DNA of 64,000 nt from Nocardioides dokdonensis FR1436 (GTDB taxonomy: Bacteria > Actinomycetota > Actinomycetes > Propionibacteriales > Nocardioidaceae): positions 2,852,001 through 2,916,000 of the forward strand of contig NZ_CP015079.1 in assembly GCF_001653335.1 (NCBI RefSeq), read 5' to 3'. Shown here in pieces: positions 1-8,413 of this stretch. Numbering within the stretch: position 1 is the stretch's first letter; each line of letters begins with the position of its first letter. The position numbers and the translations under genes are program-made. The notes under the pieces were generated by a model. It saw only the letters and a list, made by a program, of their open reading frames with translations, ran no database searches and was not told the DNA's origin.

Positions 1-488
1 CTGAAGGCCGGGCTCGAGGCCTTCGGCGGCACCGGTCGTCGCATGGAGGCCAAGGGAGAGGCCGGCGGCGTGCGCGTCTACGACTCCTACGCCCACCAGC
101 CCATCGAGATCGCCGGCGACCTCGAGGCCGCCCGCTCCGTCGCCGGGCAGGGCCGCGTGATCGTGGCCTTCCAGCCGCACCTGGTCTCGCGCACCCGGAT
201 CTTCGGTGCGCGTATGGGCGAGGCGCTCGGTGCCGCCGACGAGGTGGTCGTCCTCGGCGTCTACCTCGCCCGCGAGGACGCCGACCCCGCCGTCACCGGC
301 GCCCTGGTCGCCGACCACGTGCCGCTGCCCGCCGAGCGGGTCGCCTTCGTGCCCGACCTCGACGACGTGCCCGCAGCGCTGGTGGCCCGGGCCCGGCCCG
401 GCGACCTGGTGCTCACGCTGGGTGCCGGCAGCGTCACCGAGATCGGCCCCGGGTCCTCGCACTGCTGCGGGAGGGCAGCGGTGGCTGA
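1..488 (+). CDS. murC: UDP-N-acetylmuramate-L-alanine ligase, C-terminal part, frameshifted near its end
   Basis: The reading frame is open from base 1 and carries the MurC C-terminal ligase domain: a GRRMEAKGE segment, VYDSYAHQP (the Y-D/H-P signature), FQPHLVSRT and LTLGAGSVTEIGP. MurC adds L-alanine to UDP-MurNAc in the cytoplasm, the first peptide step of peptidoglycan synthesis. The 5' part lies outside the window. After the GP codons (445-450) the usual family ending appears only in the -1 frame, as RVLALLREGSGG followed by TGA at 486-488, which would overlap the ftsQ start by 8 bases. As written, the zero frame instead runs straight into ftsQ. The break is in a run of four C (447-450), so one missing C explains it; a sequencing error or a real mutation cannot be told apart here. 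Confidence 0.85.
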   Translation, partial: EGRARGLRRHRSSHGGQGRGRRRARLRLLRPPAHRDRRRPRGRPLRRRAGPRDRGLPAAPGLAHPDLRCAYGRGARCRRRGGRPRRLPRPRGRRPRRHRRPGRRPRAAARRAGRLRARPRRRARSAGGPGPARRPGAHAGCRQRHRDRPRVLALLREGSGG

Positions 489-1194
489 GTCCTCACGGCG
501 CCGGTTCGCCCGGCGCCAGTGGGCCCGGCGCTGGCTGCGGCTGCGGTACGTCGTCATCGGCGTGCTCACTCTCGCGCTGCTCGCTGTGGGCGCGTGGGCG
601 CTGTGGTTCTCGTCGTTGCTGGCCGTCGAGAAGGTCGAGGTCGTGGGCGCCGACGTGCTCTCCGCCGAGGAGGTCGAGGCCGCGGCCGCGGTGCCGATGG
701 GGGACCCCGTCGCGCGCGTCGACCTCGACGCGGTCCGGGCCCGGGTCGAGTCGTTGGCCGTGGTGCGCAGCGCCGACGTGACCCGGGCGTGGCCCGACGG
801 CGTCCGGGTGGCCGTCGAGGAGCGGGTGGCCGTCGCCGTCGTGCGCATCGGCGCCGTGCTGCGCGGGATGGACTCCGACGGCGTGGTCTTCCGCGACTAC
901 CGCGAGCCGCCCGGCGACCTGCCCCGCGTCGACGCGCTCTCCGGGGTGACCAGCGAGGCGCTGCGCGAGGGCGCAGCCGTCGTCTCGGCGCTGCCCGAGG
1001 ACCTCGCCGCCGGCGTCGACCACGTCCAGGTCGGCTCCGTCGACCAGATCCGCCTCGTCCTGCGCGACGGGCGGCAGGTGGTCTGGGGGAGCGCCTCGGA
1101 CTCCGAGCAGAAGGCGGCGGTCCTCGAGGTCCTCCTGCAGCAGGACGGGAAGGTCTTCGACGTCTCCGTGCCCGCCACCCCCACCACCCGCTGA
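481..1194 (+). CDS. ftsQ: Cell division protein FtsQ
   Basis: The start is taken as GTG 481, since the upstream codons belong to murC. The product has 237 aa: a short basic cytoplasmic tail (about residues 1-20), one membrane helix (about 22-43, VVIGVLTLALLAVGAWALW), then a POTRA domain beginning around VEKVEVVGADVLSAEEV and an FtsQ/DivIB-type extracytoplasmic domain. FtsQ is a bitopic divisome protein that links early and late division proteins. Its place between murC and ftsZ supports the call. As sequenced, the ORF is continuous with murC and would read as a MurC-FtsQ fusion; I regard that as the result of the one-base defect at 447-450. Confidence 0.88.
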   Translation: MAESSRRRFARRQWARRWLRLRYVVIGVLTLALLAVGAWALWFSSLLAVEKVEVVGADVLSAEEVEAAAAVPMGDPVARVDLDAVRARVESLAVVRSADVTRAWPDGVRVAVEERVAVAVVRIGAVLRGMDSDGVVFRDYREPPGDLPRVDALSGVTSEALREGAAVVSALPEDLAAGVDHVQVGSVDQIRLVLRDGRQVVWGSASDSEQKAAVLEVLLQQDGKVFDVSVPATPTTR

Positions 1195-1207
1195 CCCGGC
1201 CCGCATG

Positions 1208-1257
1208 TCGCGCCGACCCGGCGAGAAATGACGCGGGTCGCGGGCGTGTCGGCGCGA
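1208..1257. repeat. Intergenic inverted repeat between ftsQ and ftsZ
   Basis: TCGCGCCGAC at 1208-1217 pairs perfectly with GTCGGCGCGA at 1248-1257 around a 30-base loop holding GACCCGGCGAGAAATGACGC. The loop text resembles the GACCCGGCGCAAATATCT start of the repeat block at 15.0 kb. It may be a terminator for the upstream operon or a member of the same intergenic repeat family. Confidence 0.5.
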
Positions 1258-1298
1258 TGCGGGGTCGGGCGGTCCTTACTGTCGTGATCACGACGAGG

Positions 1299-1329
1299 TT
1301 GACATAACTATAACCCTCTACCTGAGGGT
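1299..1329 (+). promoter_or_regulatory. Putative ftsZ promoter region with palindrome
   Basis: A -35-like TTGACA lies at 1299-1304. Just downstream is a perfect inverted repeat, ACCCTC (1313-1318), TACCT spacer, GAGGGT (1324-1329), in a TAACTATAACCCTC context. A leader of about 90 bases separates it from the ftsZ GTG. From memory, TTGACATAACTATAACCC-like sequence is common upstream of actinobacterial ftsZ. The exact -10 and start are not clear, and the palindrome could bind a regulator. Confidence 0.5.
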
Positions 1330-1418
1330 CAGAGTTGAGACACAGATCCTCCCGTCGCCCCAGACTCCGCACCAGCCAGCACGACACCCAACCAGCACTC
1401 AGTGAGAGGCGAGCCACC

Positions 1419-2690
1419 GTGGCAGCAGCGCAGAACTACCTGGCCATCATCAAGGTCGTAGGCATCGGCGGCGGTGGTGTCAACGCCGTCAACCGGATGA
1501 TCGAGGTCGGCCTCAAGGGCGTCGAGTTCATCGCGATCAACACCGACGCCCAGGCGCTGCTGATGAGCGACGCCGACGTGAAGCTCGACATCGGCCGCGA
1601 GCTCACCCGCGGTCTCGGCGCCGGCGCGAACCCCGAGGTGGGTGCCCGGGCGGCCGAGGACCACGCCGACGAGATCGAAGAGGTCATCAAGGGCGCCGAC
1701 ATGGTCTTCGTGACCGCCGGCGAGGGTGGCGGCACCGGCACCGGCGGCGCTCCCGTCGTGGCCCGGATCGCGCGCTCGCTCGGGGCGCTGACCATCGGAG
1801 TCGTCACCCGCCCGTTCTCCTTCGAGGGGCGCCGCAGGGCCAACTCCGCCGAGGAGGGCATCGCCGGGCTGCGCGACGAGGTCGACACCCTCATCGTGAT
1901 CCCCAACGACCGGCTGCTCTCGATCAGCGACCGCAACGTCTCGGTCCTCGACGCCTTCAAGCAGGCCGACCAGGTCCTGCTGCAGGGTGTCTCGGGCATC
2001 ACCGACCTGATCACGACGCCGGGCCTGATCAACCTCGACTTCGCCGACGTGAAGTCCGTGATGGCCAACGCCGGCTCGGCGCTGATGGGCATCGGCTCGG
2101 CCCGCGGCGAGGACCGCTCGGTCGCGGCCGCGGAGATGGCGGTCTCCTCGCCGCTGCTCGAGGCCAGCATCGACGGCGCGCACGGCGTGCTGCTCTCGAT
2201 CGCCGGTGGCTCCGACCTCGGTCTCTTCGAGATCAACGAGGCCGCGGCGCTGGTCGCCCAGGCCGTGCACGCCGAGGCCAACATCATCTTCGGTGCCACC
2301 ATCGACGACGCCCTGGGCGACGAGGTCCGGGTCACCGTCATCGCGGCCGGCTTCGACGGCGGCACGCCCAAGCGTCGCGACGAGGGCACCGTGCTTCGCC
2401 GCGAGCCGCGCGAGCAGCAGTCGCAGGAGCAGACCCGCGAGGCGGCGCGCACCGTGTCGACCCGTCGTGACGAGCCCGCTCGGGCCGAGGTCGGGGCCCG
2501 TCAGGGCTCCGCTTCCTCCGAGCGGCCCGCGCCCACCTTCGCCCCCTCGGTGCCCCAGAACCAGCAGAACCAGCAGAACCAGCAGGACCAGCCGCAGCGG
2601 ACGCAGCAGACCCAGCAGGCCCCGCGGCCGGCTCCGCGTCAGGTGCACTTCGACGACGACGAGCTCGACGTGCCCGACTTCCTGAAGTAG
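1419..2690 (+). CDS. ftsZ: Cell division protein FtsZ
   Basis: FtsZ is the tubulin-like GTPase that forms the cytokinetic ring. The GTG at 1419 gives [20 protein letters not shown], the normal actinobacterial N-terminus, with an AGAGGCGAG ribosome-binding region upstream; the frame stays open 28 codons further up, but that part is not FtsZ-like. The product has 423 aa. Visible features are the glycine loops [13 protein letters not shown] and the tubulin signature GGGTGTG (in [16 protein letters not shown]), the T7 loop region [11 protein letters not shown], a Q/N/R-rich linker from about residue 315 (repeats of QNQQ), and the conserved C-terminal tip [12 protein letters not shown] that binds SepF and other partners. 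It lies directly ahead of pgeF and yggS. Confidence 0.98.
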   Translation: MAAAQNYLAIIKVVGIGGGGVNAVNRMIEVGLKGVEFIAINTDAQALLMSDADVKLDIGRELTRGLGAGANPEVGARAAEDHADEIEEVIKGADMVFVTAGEGGGTGTGGAPVVARIARSLGALTIGVVTRPFSFEGRRRANSAEEGIAGLRDEVDTLIVIPNDRLLSISDRNVSVLDAFKQADQVLLQGVSGITDLITTPGLINLDFADVKSVMANAGSALMGIGSARGEDRSVAAAEMAVSSPLLEASIDGAHGVLLSIAGGSDLGLFEINEAAALVAQAVHAEANIIFGATIDDALGDEVRVTVIAAGFDGGTPKRRDEGTVLRREPREQQSQEQTREAARTVSTRRDEPARAEVGARQGSASSERPAPTFAPSVPQNQQNQQNQQDQPQRTQQTQQAPRPAPRQVHFDDDELDVPDFLK

Positions 2691-2703
2691 GCACGAGGCG
2701 GCG

Positions 2704-3438
2704 TTGTACTCCTTCCGCACCACCCACGGCCCCGTCGACCTGGCGTTCACCGACAGGTACGGCGGGGTCAGTGCCGCTCCGTTCGCGGAGCTGAACCTGG
2801 CCATCGAGGGTCACGACGACCCCGCCGCGACCCGACGCAACGTGGAGGTGCTGATGGCCGACTTCGCTCCGGGCGACCGGCTCGCCGACCTCCACCAGGT
2901 GCACGGGTGCACGGTGGTCGGTGTCGACGACGACGGTCCGCGCCAGCCCGGTACGCCGCGCCCGCGCGCCGACGCGATCGTCACCGCTGAGGCGGGCGTG
3001 ACGCTCATGGTGCGCGCCGCCGACTGCGTGCCGGTCCTGCTCGCCGACCCCGAGGCCGGCGTCCTGGGCGCCGCGCACGCCGGCCGACCGGGTCTGGCGG
3101 TCGGCGTCGTCACCGCGACCGTGGCCCGGATGCGCCGCCTCGGTGCCCACGACGTCACGGCCTGGATCGGCCCGCACGTGTGCGGGGGGTGCTACGAGGT
3201 GCCGGAGGCGCTGCAGGAGGAGGTCGCGGCCATCGAGCCCTCGAGCCGGGCGACGACCACGTGGGGCACCCCCGCCCTCGACATCGGTGCCGGCGTCCGG
3301 GCCCAGCTGGAGCGCGCCGGGGTCACCGTGCTCGACGGCGCGACCCGGTGCACCCGGGAGTCCCCGGACCTGTACAGCTTCCGCCGCGACGGCGTACGCG
3401 CCGGCCGGCTGGCCGGGGTCGTGCGGAGGTCGCCATGA
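2704..3438 (+). CDS. pgeF: Polyphenol oxidase/laccase-domain protein (PgeF/YfiH family)
   Basis: This is a 244-aa protein of the YfiH (DUF152) family, whose members act as purine nucleoside phosphorylase/adenosine deaminase or remove mis-incorporated L-serine from peptidoglycan precursors in E. coli. The start is TTG 2704, 13 bases after ftsZ. Family motifs in order: DLHQVHG (about residue 60), RAADCVPVLLAD with the metal/catalytic Cys (about 100), AHAGRPGL (usually AHAGWRG, so the W-R pair is changed here) and HVCGGCYEVP (about 158). The stop overlaps the next start as ATGA, so it is translationally coupled to yggS. Function is inferred from the family and from the division-cluster context. 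Confidence 0.88.
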   Translation: MYSFRTTHGPVDLAFTDRYGGVSAAPFAELNLAIEGHDDPAATRRNVEVLMADFAPGDRLADLHQVHGCTVVGVDDDGPRQPGTPRPRADAIVTAEAGVTLMVRAADCVPVLLADPEAGVLGAAHAGRPGLAVGVVTATVARMRRLGAHDVTAWIGPHVCGGCYEVPEALQEEVAAIEPSSRATTTWGTPALDIGAGVRAQLERAGVTVLDGATRCTRESPDLYSFRRDGVRAGRLAGVVRRSP

Positions 3439-4130
3439 CCCGCCGTGAGGAGCTCGAGGCCAACCTGACCCGGGTGCGCGCGCGCATCGAGGCTGCCCGC
3501 GCCGCGGCGGGCCGTCAGGACCAGGTCGACCTCGTGGTCGTGACGAAGTTCTTCCCCGCCGCCGACGTGCGGCTCCTGGCCGAGCTGGGCGTGCGACGGG
3601 TGGGGGAGAACCGGCACCAGGAGGCGGAGGCGAAGGCCGCCGAGTGTGCCGACCTCGACCTCGTGTGGCACTACATCGGCGGGCTGCAGAGCAACAAGGC
3701 CGCCGCCGTCGCCGGCTACGCCGGGGTCGTGGAGTCCCTGGACCGCCTCAAGCTGGTGCGCGGGCTCGACCGCGGCGCCGCCGAGCGGGGGACCCCGCTC
3801 GAGGTGCTGGTCCAGGTCAGCCTCGACCCGCCCGGCGCCGGGCACCGCGCCGGCGCCGAGCCCGACGACGTACCCGCGCTGGCCGAGGCCGTCGAGGCCA
3901 GTGAGCACCTGCGCCTGCGCGGCCTGATGGCTGTCGCCCCGCTGGGCGAGGACCCGGCGGCGGCCTTCGCCCGGCTCGCCGAGGTGCGCGCGCGACTGGT
4001 CCAGGACCACCCCCATGCAGACCGGCTCTCAGCCGGGATGAGCGGCGACCTCGACGAGGCCGTCGCCGCCGGCGCGACACACGTGCGCGTCGGCTCCGCA
4101 ATCCTCGGTTCGAGGCCTGCAGTCCGATAA
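3435..4130 (+). CDS. yggS: PLP homeostasis protein, YggS/PROSC family
   Basis: The product has 231 aa, starts at ATG 3435 and overlaps the pgeF stop by four bases. It is a single-domain alanine-racemase-fold protein that binds pyridoxal 5'-phosphate and is thought to buffer PLP and affect amino-acid pools. Motifs: VVVTKFFPAADV with the PLP lysine (about residue 36), VGENRHQEAEAK, WHYIGGLQSNK (about 80), and the phosphate-binding SAGMSGDLDEAVAAGATHVRVGSAILG near the C-terminus, slightly shortened here. It sits between pgeF and sepF as in most actinobacteria. Confidence 0.93.
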   Translation: MTRREELEANLTRVRARIEAARAAAGRQDQVDLVVVTKFFPAADVRLLAELGVRRVGENRHQEAEAKAAECADLDLVWHYIGGLQSNKAAAVAGYAGVVESLDRLKLVRGLDRGAAERGTPLEVLVQVSLDPPGAGHRAGAEPDDVPALAEAVEASEHLRLRGLMAVAPLGEDPAAAFARLAEVRARLVQDHPHADRLSAGMSGDLDEAVAAGATHVRVGSAILGSRPAVR

Positions 4131-4184
4131 GTTCAATCCACCAGGCGTCCGTCACCGGACGCTCGAGATCCGGAGGGCACCACC

Positions 4185-4700
4185 ATGAGCGGCGCGATGC
4201 GCAGGATCGGCGAGTACCTCGGCCTCGTCGAGGACACCGGCCGGTACGACGGCGAGCACGGCGAGTACGACCCGAGCGACGACCACACCTCCGAGACCCG
4301 TCCCGTGGCCGCCGCCGGCCCTTCCCGACACGAGCGGGCGCGCGAGGTGCGCCCCGCCCCCGTGGCTGACCTCGCCGAGCGCCGTCGTCCGGCGCCCGGC
4401 CCGACCGGAGTGGTGGCTGAGCTGTCCCGCATCACGACCCTGCACCCCAGCACCTACAACGAGGCCCGCACCGTGGGGGAGAACTTCCGCGAGGGCGTGC
4501 CGGTCATCATGAACCTGTCCGAGATGAACGACGCGGACGCCAAGCGCCTCGTCGACTTCGCAGCCGGGCTGGTGTTTGCGACGCGTGGCACCATCGAGCG
4601 CGTCACCAACAAGGTCTTCCTTCTCTCGCCCGCGAACGTCACCGTGGCGGCCGAGGACAAGGAGCGCATCGCTGAGGGTGGCTTCTTCAACCAGAGCTGA
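4185..4700 (+). CDS. sepF: Cell division protein SepF
   Basis: SepF anchors FtsZ to the membrane and bundles its filaments; it is the main FtsZ membrane anchor in actinobacteria, which lack FtsA. The 171-aa product starts at ATG 4185 behind a strong CGGAGG site. The N-terminal segment [13 protein letters not shown] is the amphipathic membrane-binding helix. An acidic, proline-rich linker follows (about 15-75). The core SepF domain starts at about 85 ([49 protein letters not shown]). The C-terminal end GGFFNQS is typical. Confidence 0.96.
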   Translation: MSGAMRRIGEYLGLVEDTGRYDGEHGEYDPSDDHTSETRPVAAAGPSRHERAREVRPAPVADLAERRRPAPGPTGVVAELSRITTLHPSTYNEARTVGENFREGVPVIMNLSEMNDADAKRLVDFAAGLVFATRGTIERVTNKVFLLSPANVTVAAEDKERIAEGGFFNQS

Positions 4701-4713
4701 TGCTCGAACGGCC

Positions 4714-4742
4714 CGACCTGGGGTCGTGCCGAGCCCAGGTCG
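4714..4742. terminator. Perfect 9-bp hairpin between sepF and yggT
   Basis: CGACCTGGG (4714-4722) and CCCAGGTCG (4734-4742) can form a 9-bp stem with an 11-base loop right after the sepF stop. There is no U-tract. It may be a weak terminator, attenuator or mRNA-stability element. Confidence 0.45.
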
Positions 4743-4763
4743 CTGACAGGAGACAAGACCGAC

Positions 4764-5054
4764 GTGCAGGTCGCCGGTTCGATCATCTACATCATCCTGA
4801 CGATCTTCTGGATCTTCTTGTGGGTCCGGTTCGTCGTCGACTGGGTGATGGTCTTCGCACGCTCCTGGTCCCCGCGCGGGCCGGTGTTGGTGCTGCTGGA
4901 GGCCGTCTACTCGGTCACCGACCCACCCATCAAGGCGCTGCGACGCGTCGTACCGCCGCTGCGGCTGGGCAGCATCGCCCTGGACCTCAGCTTCCTGATC
5001 GTCTTCATCAGCGTCTGGATCCTGCGCACCGTGGTGCTCCAGACGATGATGTGA
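4764..5054 (+). CDS. YggT family membrane protein
   Basis: The product is a 96-aa, very hydrophobic protein starting at GTG 4764 after a CAGGAGAC ribosome-binding site. It has two membrane-spanning stretches (about residues 5-30 and 68-92) and the YggT-family motif DPPIKALRRVVPPLRLGSIALDLS between them. YggT proteins lie next to sepF in most actinobacteria and Firmicutes and are linked to division and osmotic stress; their biochemical role is unknown. Confidence 0.9.
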   Translation: MQVAGSIIYIILTIFWIFLWVRFVVDWVMVFARSWSPRGPVLVLLEAVYSVTDPPIKALRRVVPPLRLGSIALDLSFLIVFISVWILRTVVLQTMM

Positions 5055-5105
5055 CCAGGCGGGGTGGAGCCCGGGACGAACCCGGTGGTCACACCTGCCA
5101 CAACG

Positions 5106-5118
5106 TTGACGCTATTGT
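5106..5118 (+). promoter_or_regulatory. Possible divIVA promoter elements
   Basis: The 129-base gap before divIVA carries TTGACG at 5106-5111 and TATTGT at 5113-5118. They are too close to be a -35/-10 pair with each other, so at most one of them is used. TATTGT is a plausible -10 for a leader of about 60 bases. Confidence 0.3.
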
Positions 5119-5183
5119 TCGATCCGACAGGTCGAGGGCGCAGTCGGTCCTCGGGACAACCACGACTATGAATGGGTGAGGTC

Positions 5184-5945
5184 ATGCCGTTGACACCCGA
5201 GGACGTGAGCAACAAGCGCTTCACTCCGGTCCGACTCCGTGAGGGGTACGACATGGGGGAGGTCGACCAGTTCCTGGACGAGGTCGAGGCCGAGCTTGCT
5301 CGTCTGACCAAGGAGAACCAGGACCTGCGTGCTCAGATCGCGTCGGCCCAGACCGGTGGCGACACCGGACAGCAGGCCGCTGTGCCGGCTGCTCCGGCCC
5401 CGGCGCCGGAGAAGGCCCCCGAGCGCGCTCCGGAGCCGGTTGCTGCTCCCGAGCCCACCCCGGTGCCCGTGGCTGCTGCCGCTCCGGCAGAGACGATCCG
5501 CGTCGAGACGGTCCCGCAGGCGTCCAACGCTGCGGCGCGTCTCCTCGAGATCGCCACGCGCAACGCCGACGAGCTCGTCGACGAGGCCAAGAACGACGCC
5601 GACAAGATCATCGGCGAGGCCCGCACCAAGGCCGAGCGGCTCGAGACCGAGTCGAAGTCGAAGGCGGACCGCCTCGAGGCCGACGCCCGCACCCGGGCCC
5701 AGATGCTCGACTCCGAGACCGCCGAGCGTCGCCAGCAGATGTTCGGTGACCTCGAGCGCGAGCGCGACAAGCTCAGCAGCGAGGTCGAGAACCTGCGCTC
5801 GTTCGAGCGCGAGTACCGCTCGCGCCTCAAGAGCTACTTCACCCAGCAGCTCGAGGCGCTCGCCGGCTCCGCCGATGCCACGGACGCGGAGGAGACCCCG
5901 CAGCCCAAGCGACTGCGTTCGATCCTCGGCGAGGACGAGGGCTGA
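5184..5945 (+). CDS. divIVA: Polar growth protein DivIVA/Wag31
   Basis: This coiled-coil protein marks the cell poles and directs tip growth in actinobacteria. ATG 5184 is preferred (MPLTPEDVSNKRFTPVRLR, the standard DivIVA start); ATG 5172 in the same frame would add MGEV. The product has 253 aa. The N-terminal lipid-binding domain (1-60) includes EGYDMGEVDQFLDEVE. An Ala/Pro/Glu-rich linker runs from about 60 to 110. The long C-terminal coiled coil (about 115-230) is rich in heptads such as ADKIIGEARTKAERLETE. The C-terminal tail is LRSILGEDEG. A strong terminator follows. Confidence 0.96.
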   Translation: MPLTPEDVSNKRFTPVRLREGYDMGEVDQFLDEVEAELARLTKENQDLRAQIASAQTGGDTGQQAAVPAAPAPAPEKAPERAPEPVAAPEPTPVPVAAAAPAETIRVETVPQASNAAARLLEIATRNADELVDEAKNDADKIIGEARTKAERLETESKSKADRLEADARTRAQMLDSETAERRQQMFGDLERERDKLSSEVENLRSFEREYRSRLKSYFTQQLEALAGSADATDAEETPQPKRLRSILGEDEG

Positions 5946-5972
5946 GCACAGCTCACCCCAGCACGGCTCTGT

Positions 5973-6006
5973 GACGCGGCCGGTCCCTTCGGGGGCCGGC
6001 CGCGTC
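5973..6006. terminator. Strong GC hairpin after divIVA
   Basis: A 15-bp stem (GACGCGGCCGGTCCC at 5973-5987 against GGGGCCGGCCGCGTC at 5992-6006, one G-T wobble) closes on a TTCG tetraloop. It begins 27 bases after the divIVA stop. This is a convincing intrinsic-type terminator of the division cluster, although it lacks a long T run, as is common in actinobacteria. Confidence 0.85.
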
Positions 6007-6141
6007 GCGCGTCATACCCGGTGTGGCGGTTTTGAGGGGACGGGGTCACCGGCTACTCTCCGTGCCACCGCTGCGGTCTGAGACGAGGATCACGGCCAGG
6101 GGTCGGCGCTCGTCTCGGGGCGTCGGAGAGAGGCGGGCTCG

Positions 6142-6921
6142 ATGGCTCGTGGAACACGTACGTTGACAGGTCAGGCGGTCTCCGCCGCGCGCCGCGTGAT
6201 CGGTCGCGGGGCACGGCCGGACGACGCCCCGGCGGAGGAGCCGGCCCCCGCCACGAAGCCGGCCCCCGCCAAGAAGGCGGCACCGGCCAAGAAGGCGGCA
6301 CCGGCCAAGAAGGCGGCTGCCAAGAAGCCCGTCGCGGCCAAGAAGCCCGCCGCGGCCAAGAAGACCCCTGCCAAGAAGGCCAGCCCGGCCAAGAAGGCCG
6401 CCCCGGCCAAGAAGACCCCTGCCAAGAGCGCCCCCGCCTCGAAGGCCCCGGAGAGGAAGGCAGCGCCCGTGACCACCACCCCCGCCAAGAAGGCGACCCC
6501 GAAGGCCAAGACCGTGAAGCCCAGCGCCGGCTCGCTGGTCGTCAAGGACGACGAGCAGGACTGGACCCCGGCCGAGCTCGACGAGCTGCTCGGCGAGCTC
6601 AACCAGCAGCGCGAGCACAGTGCGGGCGTGGTGCAGGACATGGAGGCGCAGCTCGACGGCCTCATGCGCGACTCCGGCGACGGCGCCGGGCAGGACCAGG
6701 CCGACGTCGGCGCCACCAGCTTCGAGCGCGACCAGGAGATGAGCGTGCTCAACATCGAGCGCGACAAGGTGGCCCAGATCGACCGAGCGCTCGAGCGCAT
6801 CGCGGACGGCACCTACGGGGAGTGCGAGTCGTGCGGGCAGCCGATCGGCAAGTTGCGGTTGATGGCCTTCCCCCGTGCGACACTGTGCATGACATGCAAG
6901 CAGCGCGAGGAGCGGCGGTAG
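6142..6921 (+). CDS. TraR/DksA-type zinc-finger protein with histone H1-like Lys/Ala/Pro-rich tail
   Basis: The product has 259 aa; start ATG 6142 is preceded by GAGAGAGG. Residues about 30-130 are a low-complexity basic region with many AAPAKKA-type repeats, like the tails of eukaryotic H1 and mycobacterial HU. The C-terminal half is a DksA/TraR domain: a coiled-coil segment (DWTPAELDELLGELNQQ, then FERDQEMSVLNIERDK) and the zinc finger with CESCGQPIGKLRL and CMTCKQ (four Cys, C-x2-C-x17-C-x2-C). DksA-like proteins bind RNA polymerase through the secondary channel. The basic tail suggests additional DNA or RNA binding. The 3' end overlaps lspA by 28 bases. Confidence 0.88.
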   Translation: MARGTRTLTGQAVSAARRVIGRGARPDDAPAEEPAPATKPAPAKKAAPAKKAAPAKKAAAKKPVAAKKPAAAKKTPAKKASPAKKAAPAKKTPAKSAPASKAPERKAAPVTTTPAKKATPKAKTVKPSAGSLVVKDDEQDWTPAELDELLGELNQQREHSAGVVQDMEAQLDGLMRDSGDGAGQDQADVGATSFERDQEMSVLNIERDKVAQIDRALERIADGTYGECESCGQPIGKLRLMAFPRATLCMTCKQREERR

Positions 6922-7478
6922 ACCCGGCCGCGACACCTGACGACCGGCCCTCCCGCCGTCGCACCTGGTCCCTCTTCACCCTGGTCGCGCTGGTCGTCTA
7001 CGCGATCGACCTGGGCACGAAGGTGCTCGCCGTCGACCGCCTCTCGGGCGAGCCCGACGTCCCGCTCGTCGGTGACCTGCTGGTGCTGCGCCTGGTGAAG
7101 AACCCAGGCGCGGCCTTCAGCACCGGCACGGAGTACACCGTCGTGCTCAGCGTGCTCTCCATCGTCGCGGCCTGCGTCGTGGTGGTGCTCAGCCTTCGAC
7201 TGCGCAGCCGCCTGTGGGCCCTCGGGCTGGGGCTGCTGATGGCCGGCGTGCTGGGCAACCTCACCGACCGCATCTTCCGGGCGCCGGGCCCCATGCGCGG
7301 TCATGTCATCGACTTCCTGATGCTGCCCAACTGGCCGGTCTTCAACGTCGCCGACATGGCGATCAACGGTGCTGCTGCGCTCATCCTGGTCCAGGCCTTC
7401 CGCGGGATCCGTCTCGACGGCACCCGCGAGGGCGAGCACGAACACAAGACGAAGAAGAACACGAAGGAGCACGAGTGA
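6894..7478 (+). CDS. lspA: Lipoprotein signal peptidase (signal peptidase II)
   Basis: This is the aspartic protease that cleaves prolipoproteins after diacylglyceryl transfer, embedded in the cytoplasmic membrane. ATG 6894 is chosen; it lies within the end of the preceding gene, and an in-frame upstream start would only add antisense-like sequence. The product has 194 aa with four membrane helices. Signature motifs are [18 protein letters not shown] with the first catalytic Asp, and [21 protein letters not shown] with the second. A charged tail ([14 protein letters not shown]) ends the protein. The stop overlaps the rluD start as GTGA. Confidence 0.95.
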   Translation: MQAARGAAVDPAATPDDRPSRRRTWSLFTLVALVVYAIDLGTKVLAVDRLSGEPDVPLVGDLLVLRLVKNPGAAFSTGTEYTVVLSVLSIVAACVVVVLSLRLRSRLWALGLGLLMAGVLGNLTDRIFRAPGPMRGHVIDFLMLPNWPVFNVADMAINGAAALILVQAFRGIRLDGTREGEHEHKTKKNTKEHE

Positions 7479-8413
7479 GCGAGGTCGTCGACCAGCGCGC
7501 CCTGAGCGTCCCGGACGGCATGGCGGGGGAGCGCGTCGATGCCGCGATGGCGCGACTGTTCGGTCTCTCCCGGACCCGCGCTGCCGACCTCGTCTCCCAG
7601 GGGTACGTGCTCCTGGACGGAACCGCGCCGGGCAAGAGCGACCGGGTGTTCCCCGGCTCGCTGATCGAGGTGAGCATCCCCAGCACCGTCGACCCGCTGG
7701 CGGTGCGACCGGAGATCGTCGAGGGCATCAAGATCATCCACGACGACGACTCCATCGTCGTGATCGACAAGCCGGTCGGCGTGGCCGTGCACCCCTCACC
7801 GGGGTGGCACGGTCCGACCGTGGTCGGCCACCTCGCGGGCGCCGGCTTCCGGATCGCCACCGGGGGAGCCTCCGAGCGCCAGGGCATCGTCCAGCGCCTC
7901 GACGTCGGCACCTCGGGCGTGATGGTGATCTGCAAGTCCGAGCACGCCTACTCGCTGCTGAAGAACGCCTTCCGCAACCGCACGGTCGACAAGACCTACC
8001 ACGCGGTCGTCCAGGGCCACCCGGACCCGCTGGAGGGCACCATCGACGCCCCGATCGGTCGCCACCCCAAGGCCGACTACAAGTTCGCGGTGATGGCCGA
8101 CGGGCGAGCCTCGGTCACCCACTACGAGACGCTCGAGGCGCACCGCTTCGCCAGCCTGCTCGAGGTCCACCTCGAGACCGGGCGCACCCACCAGATCCGC
8201 GTCCACATGAGTGCCCTGAAGCACCCGTGCGTCGGCGACCTGACCTACGGCGCCGACCCGGTGCTGGCCAAGCGGTTCGGCGTCGAGCGGCAGTGGCTGC
8301 ACGCCATGCGCCTCGGCTTCGAGCACCCCGACACCGGCAAGCAGGTGGAGTACGAGTCGTCGTACCCCGACGACCTGGCCGCGTCGCTCGAGACGATCCG
8401 CGATGCCGACTGA
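7475..8413 (+). CDS. rluD: RluA/RluD-family pseudouridine synthase
   Basis: This 312-aa enzyme would convert uridine to pseudouridine in 23S rRNA. The start GTG 7475 overlaps the lspA stop by four bases. An N-terminal S4 RNA-binding domain (about 12-75: [25 protein letters not shown]) is followed by the synthase domain with the catalytic motif [11 protein letters not shown] (about 135-145; D is catalytic), the KTYHAVV strand, and [25 protein letters not shown]. The order lspA-rluD is widespread. Site specificity (RluD-like U1911/1915/1917) is inferred from family only. Confidence 0.93.
   Translation: MSEVVDQRALSVPDGMAGERVDAAMARLFGLSRTRAADLVSQGYVLLDGTAPGKSDRVFPGSLIEVSIPSTVDPLAVRPEIVEGIKIIHDDDSIVVIDKPVGVAVHPSPGWHGPTVVGHLAGAGFRIATGGASERQGIVQRLDVGTSGVMVICKSEHAYSLLKNAFRNRTVDKTYHAVVQGHPDPLEGTIDAPIGRHPKADYKFAVMADGRASVTHYETLEAHRFASLLEVHLETGRTHQIRVHMSALKHPCVGDLTYGADPVLAKRFGVERQWLHAMRLGFEHPDTGKQVEYESSYPDDLAASLETIRDAD

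Noticed and set aside
43..1194. A natural MurC-FtsQ fusion gene
   Set aside because: The -1 frame restores the exact MurC ending, so an indel is a better explanation than a real fusion.
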